Shown here piece by piece: positions 9,051-21,059 of a stretch of DNA of 64,000 bases; position 1 is the stretch's first letter; each line of letters begins with the position of its first letter. The notes under the pieces are model-generated. The model made no database searches and had not been told where the DNA came from. It worked only from the letters and a program-made list of their open reading frames with translations. The DNA is taken from NCBI GenBank assembly GCA_977006965.1, contig OZ345353.1, forward strand, positions 1,054,001-1,118,000. The letters run 5' to 3'. This stretch comes from Phymatolithon calcareum (taxonomy: Eukaryota > Rhodophyta > Florideophyceae > Hapalidiales). The translations under genes and the position numbers were made by a program.

Positions 9051-9562
9051 AGGAATAGCTTTCCATTTCATGGTGATGCTTGGGAGTGATTGGGCACGTC
9101 TTGCCAGTTCAATTTCAAATTCGACACCCGCGGTTTGATAAGCTCATCAGCACAAGAATTATTTCTTCATTTTGGAATCAATTCTTGTTTGATCTGCTGT
9201 GAGTTCCGTTTGTATATAGCCTCAATAGAAATCGTTGCTTTCAAGCACATCATCGAAGAACTCATGGTAATGCGATACCATTGAGGTGGAAAATTTGGCT
9301 GTACGAAAGAAAGTGATCACCAGGGATCTGTCACGCTCAACCTACTCGGTGACAACCGGAAATATCTTGACGAAATGGTCTATTTCGCAACGTTCCGCTC
9401 AACTTTGAGACTGCGGCGCCTGTCAGATTTGCCGTAATTGCTGCCGAGATAAACCGGATGAGAACCTTGTCGGCGATGTCCGTGGCGGTGTGCTCTATGC
9501 ATTCCGTGTGACGATCTACCTAATCATCACGTTTGAAAAGGCGAAGAATTGGGGACTGTGTA

Positions 9563-10876
9563 CACGCTTGGTACCAATATTATTTTTATTGTTCTTATTG
9601 TAATAAAGCCTTAATTGCCCTGAGAGGTACTTATTGCAATAAATATTGCAAAACGTTGTGGCATATGATCGAAAATCAAGATATACCCTTGCCTTCCTCG
9701 GAGCTGACAAAATCGTACAGCGCTGCGGTACAGGATCTGTAAGGGAAATTAAGAAAAAGGGTTATAGAAGCTCCCCACACAGTTTACGTATTGCCACCCG
9801 AATCTGCGACATCCGATTGCTGTCAGGAATTCTGCTTTGTTATCAATGCCTCTCGATAAATACAGACACGTCGACCAGCATTGACTCGGAAATTGCTCCC
9901 GAATGCTGTTTTGCTCAGGCGATCTCTTGGACTTCACACTCCTGCCAATTGCTCTTCCGAAACATTACATCCAGAATTTCAAGTAACGGACGCAAATCAA
10001 GCCCGAAAGAAGTTGTTGAGGCGCTAACGCAGAAGCTACGTGAAGAAGAACGCGATGTACAGTCTCGCAGAACCGGAATAACACGCTATAAAGTGCCTTT
10101 TAACATCCTTCTCTGCCCGAAAGGTGCTGACTTCCGAGAAAATGGTGAAATCGCTTTTGAAAAAGGAAAGGGGTATACTAACCCATACAGCCACTTGAAG
10201 AGTTGCATATCTGGAAGAAGCGTCTACGCCGCCGCCAAGAAAGCTTGTTTACCGCCACATGTCATCACGTGCATCAATTGTGTGTGACCCAGCATTCGAG
10301 TCGAGAGTTGTTAAGCTACAGCGCTGTGAGTCCGATACTATGACAAATGAAAAGAAGGAGGAATGAATGAAGCTCAAACTGGAACAAGATGACGGTATAT
10401 CAAGCTCCATCGGCGGATCGGGTCGAGGCCGGCTGTCGATGGCGGAAAAGAATTGCCGTAGAAAAGCGCAAGCGTGCCGAGGTCCATCAGACATACATAA
10501 AATGGGACTTCATTCTTGGATCAACTGCCGAGGTGCAGAAGCTTTGGTCGGTGGCCAAGAATGTTTTGACAGACAATCGCAAGGGGATGACACCGTTTTA
10601 CGAGAAGCCTTGCTGTTTCTTAAAGAGAACAAATGTTACTGGGACCAGCAGTCGGTCTCCGTGGCGATGAACACTGCTCGAAGCGCAAGAGTGATCCAAC
10701 GCGTGAGTGAAGACATGGCGCAGGAGGACCTGAATTAGATTTTGTTATTGCAATTGACATTGGAAAAATGGTCAGATATTGCAATTGCTATTGCCTTCAA
10801 CCTTGCATTATTGGTATTGCAATTGCTATTGCATCATGTGCCCGAATAAATAGCAATAATATTGGTACTATCCCTG
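9563..10876 (+). mobile_element. Decayed hAT-like DNA transposon
   Basis: Ends: the left starts CACGCTTGGTACC and the right (reversed) CAGGGATAGTACC, both followed by AATATTATT; flanking 8-mers ACTGTGTA (9555-9562) and ACTGTGCA (10877-10884) match at 7 of 8, the hAT-type duplication size. TATTGCAAT-like motifs cluster inside both ends. Inside, 10080-10230 encodes a C...H-x3-C pattern like a BED finger (LLCPKG ... YSHLKSC), and 10480-10660 encodes, across a frameshift, a segment resembling the hAT dimerisation region (LWSVAKNVLTDNRKGMTP ... LLFLKENK). The catalytic middle is missing, so it cannot be autonomous. Confidence 0.55.
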
Positions 10877-10892
10877 ACTGTGCAGAACCGGT

Positions 10893-11318
10893 GATATTTG
10901 ATGATTTTATTTTGAGAGCTCCCAAAGCCTCACCTTGGAGTAAAGGGGCAGCTCTTGCGATAATCTCTAAGCTAAAGTTCTCTGGCTACTCAAAACGTTC
11001 TTGATTTGTAATTCTCTGCCAACAAGAGCTCCTGTGAGTCTCTTGCACTCAAACTCAATTTCTGTACTCATCTGCGACGACGCTAGAGTACGCTATAAGG
11101 CGACTAGTTCGATTACCGCGGTAATCCCACAATAGGCACCAAATACTGATTTTCTCCAAAGGGGTGCTCGGTTAAATGTCAACCTTAGGCACCTTAAACG
11201 TGTTGTTCTTTCTCCTATGTAAAGGATCCTTGGTAGCTTGCCCTCAGTAGGAATCTTCATTGATCTGCCTTCTTCTTCATTTTCCCATACCTTAATTTTT
11301 TCCTCTCTCCTCCTCTTA
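10893..11318 (-). mobile_element. Family B non-LTR, C-terminal fragment (B2)
   Basis: Reverse-strand copy of the family B protein end, comparable to 32800-33126: the CLRLTFNRAPL block, the ECKRLTGALVGREL block, then the 3' UTR. It is cut at 11318, where a plus-strand family C fragment begins, and resumes with another B copy at 11907. Confidence 0.65.
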
Positions 11319-11324
11319 TTCGCG

Positions 11325-11906
11325 TCGAAATGGGCAGAAAATCATGAAATGAAGTGGAATACGACAAAAAGTGCCATCCTATGGACAAGGGCCATGGCAC
11401 GACTGCAATTCCAACTTTCGGAAAGGAAGCTGACGAAACAACGGGAAGTGAAATACCTTGGTGTTACGATAACCGAGGAAGGGATATCAGATTCCAAACT
11501 TGTCGAAAGAATCAACAACTCCAAAAATGTTCTTGGAACGCTGAGGCGCCTTGGGGTCTTCACGAACGGAGTGCACCCGTCGAGATCAATCAGGTTGTAC
11601 AAGTCTCTTGTGCAGTCGAGGTGGGAGTATGCAGTACTTCTGGCACCATGGACACCCAAAGTAGAGCTTGAGATCAAGAAGGTGGAGTCGAAGTTCTTCG
11701 GGCAAATATTTGGGAAACCGGGCAGAAGGAGTGCGGAAAGAAGAAGAGCGATGTGCCGTATTGTGAAGCCGAAGGACAGAAGGGACATACTTGCAAGATT
11801 GTTTGTGCGAAGACTAATGAGGCACGCGGAAAATCTTGAGTCAAAACCGACACAGGTGCAACACCCGAAGGAGATTGAAAACGCAAATCTGGACGTAACC
11901 CAAGCC
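11325..11906 (+). mobile_element. Family C non-LTR, RT thumb region fragment
   Basis: One open frame (in 11238-11975) encodes the region just after the RT catalytic motif: MKWNTTKSAILW, EVKYLGVTITEEGISDSK, SLVQSRWEYAVLLAPW, FFGQIFGKPG and CRIVKPKDRRDILARLFVRR. The family C copy at 35335-35900 shares the last part almost exactly. Here the fragment is truncated at the 3' side, unusual for LINE insertions, because a family B copy abuts it at 11907. Confidence 0.7.
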
Positions 11907-13830
11907 AAAGGATATTTGATGATTTTATTTGATGATTTTATTTTTGAGAGCTCCCAAAGCCTCACCTTGGAGTAACGGGGCAGCTTTGCATAATCTCTAC
12001 GCTATAGTCATCTGGCTGCTCAAAACGTTCTTGATTCGTAATTCTCTCCCAACAAGAGCTCCGGTAAGTCTCTTGCACTCAAACTCAATTTCTGTACTCA
12101 TCTTCGATGACGCTAGAGTACGTTGTAAGGCGACTAGTTTGACCACCTCGGTAATCCCACAGTACGCACCCAACACTGATTTCCTCCAAAGGGGTGCTCG
12201 GTTGAATGTCAACCTTAGGCACCTTAAACGTGTTGTTCTTTCTCCTATGTAAAGGATCCCTGGTAGCTTGCCTTCAATAGGAATCTTCATTGACCTGCCT
12301 TCTTCTTCCTTTTCCCATACCTTAATTGTTTCTTCTCTCCTCGTCTTCTTCGTGACAGATCCCTCCTGGGCTTTCTGAAGGGCTTGTCGCAAGTCTTCAT
12401 ACATCTTGAGATATTCAATATCCTTCATTGCTTCCTTTACGTCCTCATCTCTTCCAACGTACTCTTCTGTTTCTTCAAGGCGCTTTTTGTGTCTCACCAG
12501 GCTTAATGCAAACCTTTCTGCTTAATGACGTCTCCTCATCTTTGGTGGTCCCAGTCGGCACAGAACTCACATTCGGTCCCGGCGGTGTTCGGCATACTTT
12601 CCGAAAACATTTTTGTAGAACAAGCCCTCTGCCGACTCGATTGCCGAGAGCAATCGATTTGTCATTGGAGTAACGTGTAACGCATACTCCCATTTCGGGA
12701 TAATTAGCGACTTAAAGATCCTGATACATGTCTCCGGTTTGAATCCTCGAACATTCACTCCAAGCTCCCGAAGCTTATGTATGCATCCTGCAGCATTTCA
12801 AACTCTTGCTATGGCCGTGTCATCCGTAACAACATTGTTATTCATGCTTACCCCAAGATACGAGAGTCTCCAGGCTTGATGCAGTTCTCGTCCCGCTAAG
12901 TAAAAGGTGTGCCTCTGAAGCCCTTTTTACTTAAGAACTTCGCTTTTTCCTGGTTTTGTGTTCCATTTCATGCCATTTTCGCTTGCCCAAATGGTCGCTA
13001 TATCAAGAAGTTTCTGCATTCCTCGTCCTGTTTTCGATTGAAGCTGAACATCATCTGCGAAAAATTGCACTGGGCTGTCTGAGACGTTTCCGTCTGTCTT
13101 GGATACGGCTTCTGCGAATGTGGCCATGAATATATTGTATAGGCATGGACTAAGCGGGGAACCTTGAGGTACTCCTCGGTCGATGATACACCACATTTTG
13201 GTCTCGTCTCCAGCTGATGTGACCCACGAGGTTTTTAACAGGTACGCAACCATGCTTTTTATCTCTTCAGGAAGTTTCTCCGTCAGCCTCTTCATGAGGA
13301 TATCCCTAGGCACACTATCGCATGCCGCGGATAGGTCAAGAACTGCCATAAATAGATGACCCTTTTTCATTGTACTTTTTGCTCGGAGTATAGCGAGATA
13401 TGTGCTTCTGTCTTTCCGAAAACCTAGCTGAACCTTATTGAAGCGGTAGTTCTCGCGTATGTATGTATCTAGAGCTGAGTCAATGATTTTCCTGACTTGT
13501 AGAGATATGGACCTGTAGTTTGCTGCGACATGAGCTGGGCCTTTCTTGTATAAGGGAATCAGAGTTGCTTGGTGCCATGGCCGAGGAAGACATTTGACTC
13601 TCCCGCATTTTCCTAGCATTATTTCGAGCCCCGCTTCTTTGTTCGCGTACAACATTTCGACCGAAATTCCGTCAGGACCTACCGCTTTCCCCTTCGGTGC
13701 TCTGTTGAATGCTCTTGCGATGTGCCGCTTCATTGCCCTATTGAGTGCAAAAGTACGCAACGGCAGATTCCAGTCTTCTTCCGCCTTACGCACACTTGAG
13801 ACGTATGCTGAGAATTTGCTCGGGTGGACA
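11907..13830 (-). mobile_element. Family B non-LTR, RT and C-terminal domain (B1)
   Basis: Reverse strand. The 13793-12927 frame holds RT: KAVGPDGISVEML, NYRSISLQVRKIIDSAL, VQLGFRKDRSTYLAIL, motif A AVLDLSAACDSVPRD (the usual AYD is ACD), motif B GVPQGSPLSPCLYNIF and motif C FFADDVQL. Frameshifts follow; 12758-12567 and 12497-11997 give the thumb (RIFKSLIIPKWEYALHVTP) and the C-terminal domain ending GREL. The 3' UTR carries a doubled AAAATCATCAAAT. The 5' end is truncated near 13830. Not functional. Confidence 0.75.
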
Positions 13831-14095
13831 GTGTAGAACCGGTCAAGTGTGCAAGGCCTGTAATTCTGGTTCCAAGGAAACTACCGAACACCTAATCCTA
13901 CGATGTGGTGGACGTTCCGCCTCACGACGAAAATATATTGGCCGAGTGGGAAAAAAGACTGTAGAAGAGGTATGCCGTGAGAGACCCCTAGCCGTACTCA
14001 AATTTCTGAACAATGAGATGCTGTTGCAAAACAGCTCTAGACGCTTACCATAAGTGTGAGCAATCTTTCCGCAATAAAGAAAGAAAGAAAGAACC
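13831..14095 (+). mobile_element. Family J non-LTR 3' end with zinc knuckle and AAAG tail
   Basis: Encodes CKACNSGSKETTEHLILRC, the C-x2-C...H...C knuckle seen at the end of many non-LTR polymerases, then LAVLKFLNNEMLLQ and a stop at 14051-14053. The 3' UTR runs into GCAATAAAG followed by AAAG repeats (14076-14092). A second copy of the knuckle lies at 16215-16375. Confidence 0.65.
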
Positions 14096-14560
14096 GGTCA
14101 TGCCAGGGGCCGCCATGGGAATGGCCGGATATGCGTGGTCCAACAATGACAGCTCAAATGTGTGGGGTTGAGTGAAGAGGTTTACTTGGTCGTTGATCGA
14201 TGTCGATACTCCATCGTAGACAGTCGATGGATGATACTTGTTGGTCCATGATCGATACCCTCACCTTCTGAGGTTGGTCGATGAGCCTAAGTACTAAACA
14301 GAGACAACAAACTAGATTGAAGATGACCCACAATGGGCAGGTAAGCGGACACCCATATGGGGAGGTCATATAGCTTACCAACTAACACGGCCCACGGTAA
14401 GCGACGGAGAATGTATAGACTACTGTCCAGTAAATCTTGCGGCGGCGAGGAACGAGAAAGGACAGTAACACTAACGAGACGGAACTCGAATCCGGCACAA
14501 GTACAGCCCGCACATGAGGAGCACCTCCACTATAGGCACTTGAGAGGAGCACCGGTATTG
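14096..14560. other. No gene seen
   Basis: Includes a run of short inverted GATCGAT/ATCGATC-like motifs (14190-14290). No homologous copy in the window and no domain in any frame. Confidence 0.4.
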
Positions 14561-14562
14561 AG

Positions 14563-16003
14563 CAGTCCTCGACCTCAAAGCCGCATATAACATTGTACCT
14601 AGGAAACTGCTCCATGAACGGATGAGACTGGTCTTACCTAAGGCCATCAGCGACATGTGTGAAGCATTCCTATTGTCCTCGTGGATCCTCACGGTGGGAT
14701 ACAGCAACAAGAATTGGTTCCTAGAGGACAGAGGCTTCCCCCAAGTGTCAACGCTCAGCCCAAGTCTGTATAACATATTTATGGACGAGCTCGCGGAGCA
14801 CATAACGGCTCTTCCGAGCGATGTAGCAGACGTGTCTGCAGTTCTATTTGCAGACGATGTGATCCTGCTGGCGAAAACCCCGCAAGCGCTGCAGCATCTG
14901 TTCGATATATCAACGAAATGGGCCGAAGAGAGATGAATGAGGTGGAACACTAAAAAAGGTAAGAGCGAGCTGCTGGAGTCGATCGAGACAAAGAACCTCA
15001 CATTCCGGCTAGCGCACCAGACCCTTTCGCAGGTACCTGAAGTTCCATAACTCGGGATATCTCTAAGACCAACCGGAATTACGCTCACGAGCACAATCAG
15101 GCGTATAAGAAACGCCAAAGCAGCGGTACACCAACTGAAACCACTTGGGGTATTTATTCGGGGGATAAACACCCTGAAAGCCATACGAATCTACAAGACG
15201 TTAATCCAACCAAGGTGGGAATATGTTATCCATCTCACACCGTGGACTCCAGAAGTGCAAGAAGCTATCAAAGAAGTAGAAAGAAACTTCTTCTTCCAAG
15301 TATTCGGTGGTACAGCAAGTGAAAACGTCGAGCGGCTCCGGCTTCTGTGCAGGATCCAACCACCAGAACATAGGAGAGAAATATTAGCGTTGAGGATGCT
15401 GCTACGAAGAAAGGCAAGGAAGTCGACTACCCTATCCAAGCCAAGAGAAGAGCGAAACTTCAAAGAAATACAGTGGGAAAGTCGGGATATTGTCGCGATG
15501 CTGCAACAAGAACAGTTCGCGCCCCCCCTTCAAACATATACAGGAAGGGAAATCTCCAGGAAAAAGAAGGCACGAGGCTCGAAGCAAGAAGAAATAGTAA
15601 AATACCGTACGACAAACCGGATGAGATCCCGGCCATCCTGAGGTGTACCAAGGTGCGACATCGACAGCTGGTCAGAAAAAGCGCAAGCGGCAGGTTCCCT
15701 CAAGTGAGGACGACGCTAATATCGAGCACATTGGGAACGGCAGCAGAGCGCCATCTGGAGACCATACGTATGAACCTAACAAAGTATGAACTGGACTCCG
15801 GAGAAATGGTAAGAACGAAAAAGACATTAGACTCCATACTACTCTACAGCGTCAGCATAATTGACAATATGGAAAAAGACGAGTCCCTGTATTAGGGAAC
15901 AGGAGATATACTAGAATGAACAAGTTACGAAAAGCTGTTCCCGTACAGTGTTAGGATTGTTAATGAGGGCTTTCAAATTAACAACGAAACAGTTGCAAAA
16001 AAA
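14563..16003 (+). mobile_element. Family E non-LTR, 5'-truncated copy E2
   Basis: Begins inside RT motif A (AVLDLKAAYNIVPR, where the catalytic Asp of AYD is Asn), then motif B as DRGFPQVSTLSPSLYNIF, motif C VLFADDVILL, the thumb and the C-terminal domain ending MEKDESLY plus stop. In-frame stops occur at about 14935 and 15050 and a frame change near 15490. The 3' UTR (CTGTTCCCGTACAGTG) ends in CAGTTGC and seven A. Damaged motif A and motif B show it is dead. Confidence 0.75.
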
Positions 16004-16162
16004 CGGTATTGAAGAGGCGATCAGGACGTTATAGGAATTCGTCCTATGAGTGCTCCTGTGGGTTCATACAGCAAGCAAGCCAGGAAATGTCCATCAACTG
16101 CAGACCATTGACGGAGGAGTTCGGCAAACTTAATCCCGCAATCTACAGACTGAAACCCTCTG

Positions 16163-16963
16163 ATGGACGCTTTTCGCAATGGGGGCAACTTGGATGCAAT
16201 GGCGTACGATCCAGTATGTAAGATGTGTAACGCCGGCTGTAACGAAGCAGCTGAACACCTATTGCTACGCTGCGGTGGACGCTCTGGACGAGTGGGCACC
16301 AAGACTGAGCAGGAATTATGCGAAGAGAAGCCACTAGAAGTACTCAAGTTTCTGAACAATGAGAAGTTGTTACGAGTGCGAATTGTCCTACCTAAGGCCA
16401 TCAGGGACACGTTTGAGGTGTTCTTATTACCGTCCTGGATCCTCCCACCCGTCTATATAGCAGGACGCTCTGACGAACCTTTTACGAACAATCCTGACCT
16501 TTCTTCGCAGATTGGTTTCATTGTTCTTCTCAAGGACGAACATGACAACGCTGCGATAATCCACTACGGTTCATGGAAATCACAGCGCGTTACTCGCTCC
16601 ATTCTGGGAGCAGAAGTCATGGCTTTCACCCATTGCCTTGACTTTGTGCTTGCTTTAGCACATGCCCTTTCGTCAATACTGTGTAGAAAAGTATCTACTG
16701 TCTTTTTTACCGATTTGAAATGCTTCTTCGATACTATCACAAAGCTTAATACTGTCGCAGAGAAAAGATTACTGATCGATATTTCCGCGATTCACGAGAG
16801 CTACGCTAAGGTCGATCTATCTAACGTCGCTCATTTGACTTCAAAGAACAATTTAGCCGATGTTTTTACAAAGAAGAACGCAAGTGCCACTATGCTTGAA
16901 GATCTCATGTCCACTGGACGTATCTCACACTCGATCAATCAGAGAATCATACTGGAGAAATAG
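16163..16963 (+). pseudogene. Three-part chimeric retroelement ORF
   Basis: A single 266-codon frame joins three sources. Residues ~15-70 are the family J zinc knuckle (CKMCNAGCNEAAEHLLLRC, then EVLKFLNNEKLL). Residues ~71-95 match the family E stretch VLPKAIxDxxEAFLLPSWIL. From ~96 on it is the RNase H end of a Ty1/copia polyprotein: SSQIGFIVLL, YGSWKSQRVTRSILGAEVMA, HLTSKNNLADVFTKK. The RNase H piece keeps the expected Glu (GAEVMA) and final Asp (LADVFTK). No promoter is obvious; chance in-frame fusion is the simplest reading. Confidence 0.7.
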
Positions 16964-17345
16964 AAACTAGTTATGTTTAGAATATGTTTCTCTCTTTTGT
17001 TTGTTTTTTATGTCTTTGTTTCAATTTTTTTACCGGTTTCAGGTGTTTGGAAAAGATGTCGAGTGTCTTGGGTGACTGCCAATAGTGCTTCTACACGGTA
17101 CATGAATTGTACAGATGTCTGACAAGTTTCCCAAGGTAACACTTTACGGACACACTCCTAAGCACAATTCAACTATACTAGTTTTACCGTTTTATATCAT
17201 TGGTAGCACATGACTTGTGACTACGGAGTGCTGCAATTAGGCGGCACTCTTTTTCTCTACACAATGCCCTGGTGAAGTTCTGACTAGCAGACTCTGCAAG
17301 GGAAGAAGTAAAGGAAAGGTTCAGCAATGACCTTTTTTTCATCCC
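16964..17345. other. Possible copia LTR remnant; no gene
   Basis: Directly follows the RNase H stop of the copia fragment, where a 3' LTR would lie. It has a T-rich stretch and no second copy in the window, so LTR status cannot be shown. Confidence 0.25.
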
Positions 17346-18209
17346 GACCATTTTTCACGGTTTTCGACCGACAGTAACCCTTCCAGCGAAGACTGCAGCA
17401 TATCTCCTCCATCATCACGCCATCATATCCTCTTTCATCTCGTTTTCAAGCATCATTAGTTTGTCCATCGTCTGTTTGACTTCCTTTTCTGTTTTGTCAT
17501 TCATCTGCGGCTACGTTCGGTTGATTTGAAGGGCTTACAGCAACATCGATATTAGTTCGTCGTAGTTGTCGATATATGCCGAGGGATTTAGCGGAGGGAA
17601 GCGGCCGAAAGACCATTTGACTGCCCAAAGCGTTTGTTTCCTCGACTTGATTTGGACTACGGGCTTCGGATTCTCGCTCATATCCACGGCGATTTTGCGT
17701 TTTTTGGCCTTCTCCGTCTCAGTCCATGCCGAATAGTTTCACAATTTTCATCTTTGTTTGTGACCTTTCCTTCCACAGCCCTCTTCGCTGGGACGTTCAA
17801 CAGTTCGTGCTCTTGTAAGTATCGAATATCTCTCTGTGCCTGTGCTAAGTCCTCATCTTTGCCCTCGTAGTTTTTGATTCTCTCCAGGTTCCGTTTTGAA
17901 TACAGGAGTCGTAGCGCAAAGTGTTCTCCTAATTTCTTGCGCCTCAGTTCTGGTAGTTTGATTCTTCATAGCGTTCGTATTCTATCATTATTCCGCTTGG
18001 CAAAATGGCCAAATGGCCAAATATAAGGGAGTAGAACAGTCCTTCTACTTGATCCACATGCGCATGAATGGACTTCGACCACGGCGTTAGGTGTAATGCG
18101 TATTCCCATCGGCATTGCAGCAGGGCCTTATATATGGCTATGCATTTTGTTATCGTCAGTCCTATTGCCGTGTCGCCAATATTCCGGAGGGCGAGGAGTA
18201 TAACATTCT
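17345..18209 (-). pseudogene. Family F non-LTR, thumb and C-terminus
   Basis: Reverse-strand translation, with several stops, gives the thumb core CIAIYKALLQCRWEYALHLTPW and, further on, WSFGRFPPLNPSAYIDNYDE and NDKTEKEVKQTMDKLMM. The same C-terminus occurs at 2340-2542. The RFPP block corresponds to RFPQ in family E and MFPP in family C. The fragment stops where the EF-hand copy begins. Confidence 0.55.
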
Positions 18210-18607
18210 GAAGGACTCTTACACGGAGCGTGGAATTTTGTCGACAACATGGTTATCTTCTCGGTGATTACAGTATATAAAACACCTAGCCAAAGAACGA
18301 AACGATTAACAGCCCCAAGCTGTAAGTCGCCAGTCTGAACGACTTCAACTCTTTCCGGTTTCATCATGTCTCAATTTCAGGTTCCTGCTTCACCAGGTTC
18401 AGCAACCGCACCTGTGCCTCCAGATATGGTGCCTACGGATGAGAGCTTTCTGTGTTCACCCTAGCTACCGCAGACAACTCTAACTCACTCTACCAATCAA
18501 CCAGAAACTCAGGCAGCCAATCTCTGCCATTGGCAGGAAAGTGGGTTTTATCATCACCATACTCCGGAGCGCAAGACATAGCCGCATTCGAGTATGTCAC
18601 AGACCAA
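18210..18607 (+). pseudogene. Broken second copy of EF-hand gene with its promoter
   Basis: Homologous to 7684-8080 with high identity: AGCGTGGAATT motif, TATATAAA box (18274), 5' UTR and ATG at 18366. Codon 33 is TAG (18462-18464) where the intact gene has GAG, so only 32 residues could be made. Further changes follow. Homology stops at 18607, within codon ~81, exactly where the A-rich 3' end of a reverse-strand non-LTR element begins. No continuation of the gene is visible on the element's far side. Confidence 0.85.
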
Positions 18608-18741
18608 CTTTTTTGAATTTGGAATTTATTAAACGCCCTCAGTGACACTCATGAGACTGCAAGGGAGATGCGTTTCAGCAGCTGCTTTGCAGCTTCGATC
18701 ATATATTCAAATACTTGTAACCCGGGTTAAACGTCGTAGCC

Positions 18742-20885
18742 CTAGCTGCAAAAAACCCTGTCCCGTAAAAATGGAGGGAAAAGCTTGGGTCCACTGATCA
18801 GATTTCCTCCATTAGTGATATTAATCTCCTCTTTGGTCAGTTGATATCTTCCGAGGTATTCTTCCAAGTTGCTCATGAGGATTGGTACAGTATAACGTAA
18901 CTTGTCTGTGAGAAGCGATGTACTCATTTGGGGGAACCGACCGAATGCCCACTTTACCGCTATTGGCGGTGCCGTGTTTTCGGGAGTCTGATAATCGCCG
19001 GGGTGGACCCCGGCAGATCGTAGGGAATTTTTCTCTTTCTGTTGGACTCCGAGACGGCTCCTTCGTCTTTGAAGAGCAAGGTCCTCAACGATTTTGCTGA
19101 AACTCCCTGTTTGAGGAAAGTCAGTGCCGTCTCGAATAGATCGTACTGTAGCATTGCCGATATGTCTCGACTAACCCATTGCAGTTCGTCCACATCTCTT
19201 TCCTCTATTGGGACGGCCAGCAGGTTCCTTTTCTTTGATCTGGCTCGTTCCAGCATTCTGAGTGCTAGAACGAGTCTCCTGTTTTCGGCGCTGTGAATTC
19301 GGCTTAGAAGGCGAAGTCTGACATAGCGGTTTTTCGAGATTGGACCGAATACTTGTGTAAAAATGATTTCTCCACTTCTGCAATAGCTGTCTGGACTCTC
19401 GGCGTCCATGGCGTTAGGTGCATTGCATACTCCCATCTTGGTTGTATCAACGTCTTCTATGTCTTCACTGCTTTCAAGGGGCTGAGTGCCCGCAACGAGA
19501 CATCCAGGGACCTTAGTTGATATACCGCGATCTTGGCGTGTCGGATGCGCTCAAGCATTTTTGTGTCGGTAACTCCCTCATTAGTGAGTGAGATGCCAAG
19601 GCATGATACTTCTTTGACCTTTGCCAACGTTTTCCCTGCAAGCTTGAAAATGGGTGGTCTTGTGTCTTCCGAGAGAAGTACTTCTCTCTTCACAGCTTTA
19701 GTGTTCCGAATCATCTGCCTGTCCCTTGCCCATTTCGATGCAATGTTTAACAGTCTCTGTCGTCCCTCTGGTTTCTTTGCCGATAGAAGAATGTCGTCCC
19801 CAAAGAGGACTGCAGCTACATCTGCAACTTCTCGTGGCACTTGGCTTATTCTTTCCGCGAATTCGTCCATGAAAAGATTGTACAAACTTGGACTCAGCAG
19901 AGACCCCTGAGGTATTCCTCTGTCAATTAGGAACCACTTCTGCTGCGGGTCACCAACCGTGGATACCTAGGATCATCACACATAGCTCTTGCGGTAGAAG
20001 CCCTCTCATTCGCTCTTGCAGGTGTTGTCTAGGCACTGTGTCGTACGCTGCCTTCAGGTCCAATACTGCGATGCATCGCTGCCCTCGTTTATGTAGTTCA
20101 AGCGCCCTCAGGATTGCGAGCTCCGTACTCTTCCCTTTCTGAAATCCCAGCTGTATGTTGTGGTTCTTGTATCTTTGACGGAGCATAATATCAATTGCGG
20201 ACTCAACAACCTTTCGGACCTGACTCAGTAGGGATATGGGTCGGAAATTTTTTGGATCGTCATGGTCTCCTCTCTTGTGCAGCGGGACCAAGAGAGCTTT
20301 CATCCACGATTTTGGAAGTGTTCCGCATCTGGCACAGGCTGTCCATTGCTCATAGACTAGGTCTGTACATTCCTCCAAATCCACTTTCAACATTTCGCTC
20401 TTCACACCGCCCAGGCCTGGGGCCTTTCTGGTTGGAGCTTTCAAGATTGCTAGTTGGATAAGATTCTGCATTTGAGGAGGACAGCCAAAGTGCGAAGTTC
20501 TTGGTCGCCATCCCCCGACATCACGGCATGTCTGGGACACGTGGGCCGTGAACAGCGTTTTATGCAATGGACGGCTGGTCATCTTGTTCCTAGACGTTCT
20601 TCGCGTTCTCATCTTCTGCATTCGGGAGATTTGTTCAATTGCCTTGAACCTATCCTTTTCCTCAAGATCGTCTATGTATTCTTTATCCTGCTGCCGCTTC
20701 TTTCTGTTCACCAATTTGCGGATATCTTTAGGACATTCCTCATATTGTTTCCATGCCTCCGCTGTATAATGCTCTTGAGCTTTCTTGTACAGTTCCTTGC
20801 GACATTTGCACTTCGTTTCGAGATTTTGAGTTCCAGAACGGATTTTGGCGTGATGGGCTAGTTCTCCTCTCTCTCCACGGCTCAC
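18742..20885 (-). pseudogene. E4 reverse transcriptase and C-terminal domain
   Basis: RT motifs: RKAPGLGGVKSEML (APGxD has Gly), NFRPISLLSQVRKVVESAI, IQLGFQKGKSTELAIL, motif A AVLDLKAAYDTVPRQ, motif B GIPQGSLLSPSLYNLF and motif C VLFGDDILL (FADD is FGDD but both Asp remain). Then CLGISLTNEGVTDTKMLER and the C-terminal RHRQ block with a broken frame. Spread over three frames. Confidence 0.7.
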
Positions 20886-21059
20886 ATAGCATATCTTCTA
20901 GTTTTAGTTCCTGTCGAGTGCTGCACCATTTCCGATCATCGAGGATTCCTGGAATGGCTGTCCCTTGTAGTCGCCGAACTTTTTCTTGTTTCTCTTCATT
21001 TCTCGATTGTTTAACCGATATTCGTGATTTTTGAGATCTTGTATGGTTTTAGCGAGTCA

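Noticed and set aside
8066-9066. Antisense frames across the EF-hand gene (up to 195 codons)
   Set aside because: No domain, no conservation in the duplicate, and they overlap a gene with a good promoter and polyA signal.
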